DNA of 7,142 nt from Candidatus Shapirobacteria bacterium UBA4062. GTDB lineage: Bacteria > Patescibacteriota > Microgenomatia > UBA12405. Both the position numbers and the translations under genes were made by a program. Each line of letters starts with the position of its first letter. Positions within the stretch are counted from its first letter, which is position 1. Shown here piece by piece: positions 1-5,376 of this stretch. Below the pieces are notes generated by a model. That model searched no databases, was not told the origin of the DNA, and saw only the letters and a list, made by a program, of their open reading frames with translations. The DNA is taken from positions 1 through 7,142 of the forward strand of contig DFZG01000027.1 in assembly GCA_002382075.1 (NCBI GenBank), read 5' to 3'.

Positions 1-429
1 GTTCTCGACCAAAAAGAAATTTTATCCACAGTTTCAGGTATTCTTAATACTTTGACGGTGGCACTTGGAGGTATTGCGGCTATTTCGTTGGTAGTTGGCG
101 GTATCGGTATTATGAACATTATGTTGGTATCCGTTACCGAAAGAACCCAGGAAATCGGACTTCGTAAAGCATTGGGGGCGAAACCTGAAATTATTCTTAC
201 TCAATTTTTAATTGAGGCGGTAGTTTTATCGGTAGGTGGAGGTATTATTGGTGTATTACTTGGCAGCGGTGGAGCGTTGATTTTAGGAAAATTCATGCCA
301 ACAACAATTACGCTATGGTCAGTTGTGTTAGCATTTGCCGTGTCAGTGGCTATTGGTATTATTTTTGGTGTGGCACCAGCAAGAAAAGCCAGTCAGTTGT
401 CACCAATTGAAGCATTAAGACACGAGTAA
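1..429 (+). CDS. ABC transporter permease, MacB/FtsX family (C-terminal part)
   Basis: The frame is open from the first base, so the gene is cut by the window edge; 142 C-terminal residues are visible. They form the FtsX-type permease domain of MacB-like ABC transporters, membrane proteins that couple a cytoplasmic ATPase to export of peptides, lipoproteins or drugs. Three hydrophobic segments are seen at fragment residues about 18-42, 65-93 and 103-125. Between the first two is the family-typical cytoplasmic stretch with [17 protein letters not shown], and the protein ends with the usual [16 protein letters not shown] tail. The N-terminal membrane segment, the periplasmic/extracellular domain and any partner ATPase lie outside the window, so the substrate cannot be named. 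No clear terminator follows; the next gene is convergent. The family assignment is secure, the exact subtype is not. Confidence 0.93.
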   Translation, partial: VLDQKEILSTVSGILNTLTVALGGIAAISLVVGGIGIMNIMLVSVTERTQEIGLRKALGAKPEIILTQFLIEAVVLSVGGGIIGVLLGSGGALILGKFMPTTITLWSVVLAFAVSVAIGIIFGVAPARKASQLSPIEALRHE

Positions 430-476
430 AAGTTGCCTCTAAAGCTATTAAGCATGAATGAGGAAGACAGTTCTAA

Positions 477-785
477 TTAATCACTGGCCTTTTCATGACC
501 CCATTCCCGCATTTTAACGATAAGCTCTTTTAATGACTCACCCCTTGGTGTGAGCGAATACTCAACATGAAGCGGAATCTCTTTAAATACTTTTCGCTTC
601 ACGATGCCTTCTGTTTCAAGTTTGTGAAGACGCAAGGCTAAGGTGCGCGGACTGATGCCTGCTAGCGATTGCTGAAGTTGTCCGAATCGTTTTGTCCCAG
701 TACAGAGGTCGCGGATAATAAGGATTGTCCACTTTTTCCCGATCACTTTTAGTGTTTTTTCGACACCGCACGGTTCTTGTTTCAT
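477..785 (-). CDS. HxlR/DUF24-family transcriptional regulator with Cys6 (redox/electrophile sensor type)
   Basis: This is a 102-residue winged-helix protein of the HxlR (DUF24) family, full length for the group. Visible marks are the GKKWTILIIRDL first helix (16-27), KRFGQLQQSLAGISPRTLALRL as the helix-turn-helix (about 32-53), the LETEGIVKRK wing, and YSLTPRGESL near the end. Cys6 lies just before the first helix, where YodB and CatR of Bacillus carry their sensing cysteine; a second Cys is at residue 28. Members of this type are dimeric repressors inactivated by quinones, diamide or other electrophiles. The gene is divergent from the oxidoreductase at 863, with a 77-bp spacer holding both promoters, a layout that suggests control of its neighbour and of itself. 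The ATG start has no Shine-Dalgarno. The family is certain; the ligand is inferred. Confidence 0.93.
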   Translation of the reverse strand: MKQEPCGVEKTLKVIGKKWTILIIRDLCTGTKRFGQLQQSLAGISPRTLALRLHKLETEGIVKRKVFKEIPLHVEYSLTPRGESLKELIVKMREWGHEKASD

Positions 786-805
786 ACTATACTTTTTGTA
801 ACTAC

Positions 806-818
806 TTTACATAGTAAA
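806..818. promoter_or_regulatory. Candidate operator of the HxlR-type regulator (inverted repeat)
   Basis: TTTAC-ATA-GTAAA is a perfect 5-bp inverted repeat with a 3-bp centre, covering the plus-strand -35 box and lying just downstream of the predicted minus-strand start. An overlapping TACT-N6-AGTA (803-816) gives a second symmetric reading, and a further TAGTA occurs at 826-830. HxlR-family operators are typically TACT/AGTA-rich dyads in the divergent spacer. Binding here would block the plus-strand promoter and could also hinder the regulator's own transcription. No binding evidence is available. Confidence 0.5.
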
Positions 819-834
819 CTAATAATAGTATTAT
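806..834 (+). promoter_or_regulatory. Sigma70-type promoter of the oxidoreductase-dioxygenase operon
   Basis: TTTACA (806-811) and TATTAT (829-834) are separated by exactly 17 bp, each with one mismatch to consensus. The predicted start is near 841, giving a leader of about 22 nt before the ATG at 863, without a Shine-Dalgarno. The -10 box overlaps that of the opposite-strand promoter. Confidence 0.65.
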
Positions 835-838
835 ATCA
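830..838 (-). promoter_or_regulatory. Extended -10 promoter of the HxlR-type regulator gene
   Basis: Read on the minus strand this is TGATATAAT, a perfect extended -10 element (TGnTATAAT). The -35 position holds only a weak match (TTATTT at 858-853). The predicted start is near 823, giving a leader of about 38 nt. The box shares five bases with the plus-strand -10 at 829-834, so the two polymerases should exclude each other. Confidence 0.6.
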
Positions 839-862
839 TCTATTAGTAATCAAAATAAACAT

Positions 863-1501
863 ATGAAAATCATCGTTTTTGGAGCAACAGGAAAAACAGG
901 TATTAAAGTGGTGGAACAAGGACTTGAGCAAGGCTTAGAAATTAAAGCCTTTGTGAGAACTCCTGGCAAGATGACTATCTCTCATTCGGCTCTCTCCATT
1001 AGTCAAGGCGACGTCACCAACGCTGTTGCTGTGGAAGATGCTATCAAGGGAATGGATGCAGTGATTGTAGCTCTTGGTGCCTCGCCCGATATGCAGTCTG
1101 ATATTGTCATGACTGAAGGAACAACCAATATTATTAATGCCATGAAAAAACATGCGGTGAAACGACTAATTGTACAAACCTCATACGGGATGAGTGGATC
1201 GCCTGAAGGAATAGCTTTTTTGAAGCAGGTAGGCATGGGCGACGAACAGATTGCCATGATCAAACCATTGTTGGACGACAAAGCAAAACAGGAAAAGAAT
1301 GTTCGTGAAAGTGGGCTAGACTATGTAATCGTTCAGCCCATGATGCTGACCGATACAGAAAAAACCGGAAAATACAGAGTTGTTGAAAAACTTGAGGTTA
1401 AGTCTGGTGATGTCATTTCTCGCGCTGACGTTGCCGACTTTATGCTTAAATCTCTCACACAGAATAAGTTTCTTGGCAAAACAGTAGTAATGGCGTATTA
1501 A
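863..1501 (+). CDS. NmrA-like/SDR NAD(P)H-binding oxidoreductase (quinone reductase type)
   Basis: This 212-residue protein is an atypical short-chain dehydrogenase with the GATGKTG nucleotide-binding loop at residues 7-13. Arg32 (FVRTPGK) sits at the end of the second strand, where a basic residue usually favours NADPH, and the QGDVTN motif follows at 48-53. KQEKNVRESGLDYVIVQP (142-159) is the family-typical segment after the region where classical SDRs carry YxxxK. The closest functional models are E. coli QorB (YtfG) and Corynebacterium Qor2, NAD(P)H:quinone reductases paired with HxlR-type regulators; flavin- or biliverdin-reductase-like activity is an alternative. It is the first gene of a two-gene operon and is divergent from the regulator at 477-785. 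The ATG at 863 is preceded by no Shine-Dalgarno. Fold confidence is high; the substrate is inferred from context. Confidence 0.9.
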   Translation: MKIIVFGATGKTGIKVVEQGLEQGLEIKAFVRTPGKMTISHSALSISQGDVTNAVAVEDAIKGMDAVIVALGASPDMQSDIVMTEGTTNIINAMKKHAVKRLIVQTSYGMSGSPEGIAFLKQVGMGDEQIAMIKPLLDDKAKQEKNVRESGLDYVIVQPMMLTDTEKTGKYRVVEKLEVKSGDVISRADVADFMLKSLTQNKFLGKTVVMAY

Positions 1502-1508
1502 GCAAGCC

Positions 1509-2426
1509 ATGATGACGACTAACCAGCCGATTGCCATTGCCAAGAATCGCATTCATCCCGATACAAAACCTGCCTATATTCACCTTAATGTAGCAAATAT
1601 AGAGCAGCAAATTATTTTCTACAAGCAGACGTTGCGTTTGCAGCTTAACTGGCAGATCGGAACCAGTGCCGGCTTAGGGATTGGAAAAATAGATTTAGTG
1701 AAGATTACACAAGTTGAAAAGGCAAAGCGATATCAAGGTGTAACTGGCATGTATCATTTCGCTATTCTTTATCCCAGTAGAGGTGAGTTGGCTCAGGCAG
1801 TTTCTAAATTGTTGAATTTGGGTTGGCCGAACTCTCCCACTGACCACATTATGACCAAATCAATTTACCTCAATGACCTTGAGGGCAACATGATCGAATT
1901 ATATTGTGAATCGCCAGAAGATGGAGTTTTCTTTATTAAAAATGGCGAGGTGTATGCCCGCCATAGCGACGGTACAATTAGCAATGGACGCGAACCCCTG
2001 GATTTAAAAGAATCTCTTTTTGCTTACTTAAAAAGCACAAAAACCCCTGAACAAACTATTTCTTTACAAACAAGGATGGGGCACTTTCACTTATATGTAG
2101 CTAATTTAGAAGCAACAAGACACTTTTATCATAAAATTCTCGGTTTTTCCGATATGGGGATTGCGGAAAGTTTTCAGATGGGGATGGTGTCAGCTGGAGG
2201 CTACCATCACCATATCGGGTACAATACGTGGCAAGGACAAAATGCGCCTTCTATGCCACCTGACACTCTTGGACTGCGCCACTTCGCCTTCAAGCTGCCA
2301 AATAGCAACGAACTAAAGAAGCTGCATACGCGTCTATTAAGTCAAAAAATTTCAGTGAAAAATAGTGAAAGCGGATTAGTTCTACATGATCCCTCTGATA
2401 ACATAATTGTATTTACTACAAATTAA
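1509..2426 (+). CDS. Two-domain VOC-family dioxygenase, CatE type (catechol-2,3-dioxygenase-like)
   Basis: This 305-residue protein has two vicinal-oxygen-chelate (glyoxalase/bleomycin-resistance/extradiol dioxygenase) domains, at about 20-135 and 188-303. The first domain shows a complete 2-His-1-carboxylate set in the expected places: His25 (YIHLNV), His83 (MYHFAI) and Glu130 (GNMIEL). The second keeps His194 and His258 but ends in DNIIVF, with Val301 where the Glu would be, so probably only the N-terminal domain binds metal. The SAGGYHHHIGYNTW segment (228-241) is a hallmark of CatE-like proteins. CatE cleaves catechols and in Bacillus is controlled by the HxlR-family regulator CatR. It begins 7 bp after the oxidoreductase and is probably co-transcribed from the promoter at 806-834. 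Two ATGs lie in tandem (1509, 1512); neither has a Shine-Dalgarno. A glyoxalase-like role is a less likely alternative. Confidence 0.9.
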   Translation: MMTTNQPIAIAKNRIHPDTKPAYIHLNVANIEQQIIFYKQTLRLQLNWQIGTSAGLGIGKIDLVKITQVEKAKRYQGVTGMYHFAILYPSRGELAQAVSKLLNLGWPNSPTDHIMTKSIYLNDLEGNMIELYCESPEDGVFFIKNGEVYARHSDGTISNGREPLDLKESLFAYLKSTKTPEQTISLQTRMGHFHLYVANLEATRHFYHKILGFSDMGIAESFQMGMVSAGGYHHHIGYNTWQGQNAPSMPPDTLGLRHFAFKLPNSNELKKLHTRLLSQKISVKNSESGLVLHDPSDNIIVFTTN

Positions 2427-2429
2427 TTA

Positions 2430-2474
2430 GGTGTAATTGGGGAAGCTTGACGATATAATCACACCTTAGTGTGA
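2430..2474. repeat. Nested inverted repeats after the dioxygenase gene
   Basis: GGTGTAATT (2430-2438) pairs with AATCACACC (2457-2465) in 8 of 9 positions. The right arm also forms a second, perfect 6-bp dyad: TCACAC (2459-2464), loop CTTA, GTGTGA (2469-2474). A TATAAT lies at 2454-2459 inside the structure. The two hairpins are mutually exclusive. No T-run follows directly, so a plain intrinsic terminator is unlikely; an operator, processing site or decayed gene start are options. Confidence 0.5.
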
Positions 2475-2500
2475 AGAATGAAAGACTGCTTGTCTAGTTT

Positions 2501-2740
2501 TTGGGGTACCTGTCAAGTTTGTATATTGGTTATATTTCCAATTTAAAGGAAAGATTTCAGCGACATAATTCTGGTCTAAACAAAGTTACTAAACCACATA
2601 TTCCTTATAAATTAATTTATTTCGAAGGATTTATTAATAGAATTGATGCCAAAAGAAGAGAAGTATATTTAAAATCTGGATGGGGGTTAAGAAGTATTCA
2701 CCAAACGACCATTAATTTCACCCCCAACATGTTGCTATAA
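2501..2740 (+). pseudogene. GIY-YIG nuclease fragment lacking its first strand
   Basis: Residues from SLYIGYISNLKERFQRHNSG onward match the small UvrC-like GIY-YIG endonuclease family. The YIG motif, the Arg of the ERF/RHNSG helix and the metal-binding Glu of DAKRREVYLKSGWG are all present. The N-terminal strand carrying the GIY half (normally about ten residues, like YVYIL before the YIG part) is absent: an in-frame TAG lies at 2495-2497 and the only possible start is TTG at 2501, with no ribosome binding site. After GWG the C-terminus also departs from the family's usual basic end. The first Tyr is catalytically important in the family, so the product is probably inactive. The frame runs to 2740, overlapping the promoter of the next gene. 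A short active relative with a TTG start cannot be excluded. Confidence 0.7.
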
Positions 2741-2741
2741 T
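2733..2741 (+). promoter_or_regulatory. Extended -10 promoter, leaderless start of the 499-aa gene
   Basis: TGCTATAAT is a perfect TGnTATAAT element ending 5 bp before the ATG at 2747. Transcription starting about 6-7 nt after the box would begin at or within the start codon, giving a leaderless mRNA. The -35 position (2713-2718, TAATTT) is poor, as is common with extended -10 promoters. It overlaps the end of the GIY-YIG fragment. Confidence 0.65.
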
Positions 2742-2746
2742 TACCC

Positions 2747-4246
2747 ATGAATAAAAAAATAATTTTCATCGGGGTAGTTTTATTTGCTGTTGTTATCGGT
2801 GCCTATTATTTCTTAAATAACCAAAAAAATAGTTCCGATGACGTTAAACAAGAGGTTTTGAGTCAAACCTTGTCAATTTCAAAAGAATATACCTTACTTA
2901 GATACCGAACCGAAAATGTTTTGGAAAAAGCCAAAGAGTATGGAGACTATGACAAGTGGAATCAGGATATGACTGTCATTATTGAAGACTGGCAGGCACT
3001 GGAAGCTGAGGCTTTAAAACTTGAAGAAAACGCCGACAAGTTGGCTAGTGAAAATACGGCGCTTAATTTAGTTAAAGATATTTATGCTTATGACTCAGTG
3101 GAGATTCAAAAAGTAATCAATAGTGCTCCGATGGGTAAACAAGTCAGAACCCTTGCCAAACACCTCGGGGTTGATGCCAAAATGGCTCAATTAATTTTAA
3201 ATCAAACCCAAGATCAAGTTACCCGAGAGGCTTATGGAGAGGAAGGAGATGTCTTTGAGACTTGTGAACAGAATTCAATGAGAATTAAAAATGGGGCTAA
3301 AGTAACCGTCTTTGTGGGAGGGGTAGTTTTGACTGGAGGAACTTCAGCTATTGCTGCCAGTGGAGTGGTGGCCAAGACAGCTCTGGTTGTTGGCGGAGCC
3401 GATTTAGTTTTAGAAGTCGCCGATGACGAAGCCAAAATAGCCTTGGGTGACAAAAACAAAGTCTCGGAAATGGTGGGCAAAGTCAGAACTGTCACGGAAC
3501 CAGCCGCCAGTATTCTGACTATTGTTAATATGCCAGGAAATCTGTCAAAAGCGATGGAAAAAATAAGTGCAATTTCTTTTGCCGGAGACCAAATTAGATC
3601 AGTAGTTCAGGATGAAAAAATCCTGGGAATAAGCATTAAAACTGATGAAAAAGGAGAAGTCAAAGCGGTAGTTAGCGGACTTACTGAAGCTGAATTAACT
3701 GAGTGGAAGAAAGAGAATAATGCCACCACAATTCAACCAATTGAAGAGATAATGAAACAAGTCGAAGAAGAGGTTAAAGAAGAGCAAAAGCCAACAGAAG
3801 TTCCAAAAGAAGAAGTTAAAAAAGAAACTCCAAAAACCAACTCCGACAGTAATGCTAATCAGGTTTACAAAATAGTCAATGTTAGTGGGGAATCTTATAT
3901 GATGGATGTCTGCCATAACCCAACTTGCTGGGATGATCTGGCGGCTAACGAGGCAGAAGATAGAGATGTGGGCGGCATTTATACAATGGGAAAAGTTTAT
4001 GGTCCGGGAGAAAGTTTTAAGCATGGTTTTAGACCATCAGATAATATAAAAACTAGCGAAAGGGTGGAGATGTTTGATGATGGCTATAAAATAACTGCTT
4101 ATTTTGCCATAGCCCCTTTTGAAGGACCAAAAAATAAGATGATTGAATATGGTACTTGGCAAAACCACTCGGTAGAAATAAACGCCAACTATGGTGATGA
4201 GCCGGTGATCGAATGGGATGGTACTGGTTTAAAACAAGTTAAATAG
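2747..4246 (+). CDS. Membrane-anchored protein of unknown function with coiled coil and Gly/Ala-rich hydrophobic stretch
   Basis: This 499-residue protein is of no family I can name. An N-terminal signal anchor (residues 4-23, after MNKK) puts the rest outside the cytoplasm. Residues 31-105 are charged and helical, likely coiled coil. KHLGVDAKMAQLIL (138-151) resembles a small helical module. Residues 184-225 are rich in Gly, Ala and Val, hydrophobic, and end in acidic EVADDEAK, so they could form a membrane-inserting helical hairpin. Residues 338-370 are a Glu/Lys/Pro linker, and 373-497 form a separate, probably beta-rich domain with a CHNPTC pair (Cys389, Cys394). Cys173 is the only other cysteine. 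The gene is probably leaderless (promoter at 2733). The anchored gene at 4274 follows after 27 bp and is probably in the same operon. Pore formation or a surface adhesin role would be speculation. Confidence 0.88.
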   Translation: MNKKIIFIGVVLFAVVIGAYYFLNNQKNSSDDVKQEVLSQTLSISKEYTLLRYRTENVLEKAKEYGDYDKWNQDMTVIIEDWQALEAEALKLEENADKLASENTALNLVKDIYAYDSVEIQKVINSAPMGKQVRTLAKHLGVDAKMAQLILNQTQDQVTREAYGEEGDVFETCEQNSMRIKNGAKVTVFVGGVVLTGGTSAIAASGVVAKTALVVGGADLVLEVADDEAKIALGDKNKVSEMVGKVRTVTEPAASILTIVNMPGNLSKAMEKISAISFAGDQIRSVVQDEKILGISIKTDEKGEVKAVVSGLTEAELTEWKKENNATTIQPIEEIMKQVEEEVKEEQKPTEVPKEEVKKETPKTNSDSNANQVYKIVNVSGESYMMDVCHNPTCWDDLAANEAEDRDVGGIYTMGKVYGPGESFKHGFRPSDNIKTSERVEMFDDGYKITAYFAIAPFEGPKNKMIEYGTWQNHSVEINANYGDEPVIEWDGTGLKQVK

Positions 4247-4273
4247 ATAAAACATAAATTTAATAAACAAACT

Positions 4274-5089
4274 ATGAATAAAAAAAGTGGCACAATTTTA
4301 ATCTTCATCTTAATTTTGGTTGCTTTAAGCATATTTTTTTCTACAAATAACCCCAAAACCACAACACCTTCTTCACCTACAAACGACAAAAATGAACAAA
4401 CTTATCTTATAAATGGTTATCCTCTAGATGAAGTTCCTCTCTACAAACTCGACGAAGTTAGTTCAAGTAAAATTTTTATCAATACCGATCCCAAAAACAT
4501 CTCTGATTTTGAAGAAACTAATTTCGCTTATTTTAATGTCGTTCTTTATACGGAGGCCAGTCAAGAAGAATTTCTAAATTACTACAAAAATTTATTCGAG
4601 AGTGAAATTGTAGAAGGCTTTAAACCCGATGATATGGTCAAAGGCAAAATAGGAGAGTACCGGGTCTCAGCCGCACACTACGGATCAGACAATACTGCCT
4701 ACATCCAAGTCCATCTACCCGACTTTCAAAGCGAAGCTTTAAATCAATATTTTGTCGACTTTCCCGAGATTTTAACCACAAACCCAACTTTAATTGAACA
4801 TGAAAAATCCTATGGTTTGCTAAATCAAAAAGGCGGAGAATTAGAATATACAAAATATTTTACTGTCATCGATAGTGGAGACCAAAACAATGATGGCGTA
4901 GATGACATTGATGAATTCTTAATTCTCGAAGAAGATTATCAAAAACAATTTGAGGATAAGTCAGAGTATTCCTATGACCAAGAATCCGGCACCATGAAAT
5001 GGCGCGACGGTGATTATGAGTCTACTCTCGTAATTTCTCGTGATCACGGTCGAATCTATTTGATGCTCAGAAAACCTCTAGTTAACTAA
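4274..5089 (+). CDS. Membrane-anchored protein of unknown function with EF-hand-like calcium loop
   Basis: This 271-residue protein starts MNKK like its upstream neighbour, has one hydrophobic anchor (residues 7-23), then a Thr/Ser/Pro/Asn-rich spacer (24-41) and an extracytoplasmic domain. There is no Cys after the anchor, so it is not a lipoprotein. Residues 75-150 alternate strands and helices. At 200-214 lies DSGDQNNDGVDDIDE, which fits the Asp/Asn-rich calcium loop of EF-hand, dockerin or thrombospondin-3-type repeats. Only one such loop is present, whereas dockerins have two. The domain around it is not one I recognise. The ATG has no Shine-Dalgarno. The 27-bp gap upstream and 14-bp gap downstream suggest that 2747, 4274 and 5104 form one transcription unit. 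The anchor and loop are directly visible; calcium binding is inferred. Confidence 0.87.
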   Translation: MNKKSGTILIFILILVALSIFFSTNNPKTTTPSSPTNDKNEQTYLINGYPLDEVPLYKLDEVSSSKIFINTDPKNISDFEETNFAYFNVVLYTEASQEEFLNYYKNLFESEIVEGFKPDDMVKGKIGEYRVSAAHYGSDNTAYIQVHLPDFQSEALNQYFVDFPEILTTNPTLIEHEKSYGLLNQKGGELEYTKYFTVIDSGDQNNDGVDDIDEFLILEEDYQKQFEDKSEYSYDQESGTMKWRDGDYESTLVISRDHGRIYLMLRKPLVN

Positions 5090-5103
5090 TTTTTTTAACT
5101 TCC

Positions 5104-5364
5104 GTGGCCACTTTTACTCAAAAAGTTTATCAAATTGTTAAAAACATCCCCAAAGGCCAAACTCTTTCCTATAAACAAGTCGCCGTTCTTGCTAGTCGGC
5201 CCAAAGCCTATCGGGCAGTTGGCAATATATTAAACAAAAATTTTGATTCCCAAATCCCTTGTCATCGAGTCATTCGCTCCGACGGCAAAATTGGCGGCTA
5301 CAATCGCGGCCAAAACAAAAAAATTACCCTGCTTAACCAAGAAAAATATATTAATGCCAAATGA
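5104..5364 (+). CDS. Single-domain O6-alkylguanine-DNA alkyltransferase (MGMT/Ogt-like)
   Basis: This 86-residue protein corresponds to the C-terminal DNA-binding and active-site domain of Ogt/MGMT, which transfers an alkyl group from O6-alkylguanine to its own cysteine in a single-turnover repair reaction. YRAVGNILNKN (36-46) includes the Arg37 that in the family helps flip the base; PCHRV (52-56) contains the acceptor Cys53; and GKIGGYNRG (61-69) is the substrate loop. The Cys separates it from alkyltransferase-like proteins, which have Trp there. The N-terminal domain of larger Ogt proteins is missing, as is usual for short members in small genomes. GTG at 5104 is the only usable start: no ATG/GTG/TTG lies in frame between it and the previous gene's end. 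It has no Shine-Dalgarno and probably depends on read-through from the gene at 4274. Confidence 0.92.
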   Translation: MATFTQKVYQIVKNIPKGQTLSYKQVAVLASRPKAYRAVGNILNKNFDSQIPCHRVIRSDGKIGGYNRGQNKKITLLNQEKYINAK

Positions 5365-5370
5365 TATAAT
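5362..5370 (+). promoter_or_regulatory. Extended -10 promoter, leaderless start of the 199-aa gene
   Basis: TGATATAAT is a perfect TGnTATAAT element whose last base is 6 bp before the ATG at 5377, so a start 7 nt downstream falls on the A of the ATG. It overlaps the stop codon of the alkyltransferase gene (5362-5364). No -35 match is seen (AAAAAT at 5342-5347). It has the same design as the site at 2733. Confidence 0.65.
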
Positions 5371-5376
5371 CTAGCC

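Noticed and set aside
430..476. Possible terminator between the permease and the convergent regulator gene
   Set aside because: Only short imperfect complementarity (CCTC/GAGG) far apart and no T-run; nothing convincing.
935..1281. Two minus-strand open frames within the oxidoreductase gene
   Set aside because: Antisense shadows of a gene with an intact Rossmann motif and its own promoter; no family features.
2447..2459. TTGACG followed by TATAAT as a sigma70 promoter before the GIY-YIG fragment
   Set aside because: The two hexamers are separated by only one base; no -35 box lies at the correct 16-18 bp distance and there is no TG extension.
2483..2502. AGAC-TGCTT-GTCT hairpin followed by TTTTT as a terminator
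   Set aside because: The stem has only 4 bp and is not GC-rich; too weak to support.
3695..4024. Minus-strand open frame with Phe-rich sequence
   Set aside because: The antisense image of the Glu/Lys-rich linker of the 499-aa gene (GAA/AAA read as TTC/TTT).
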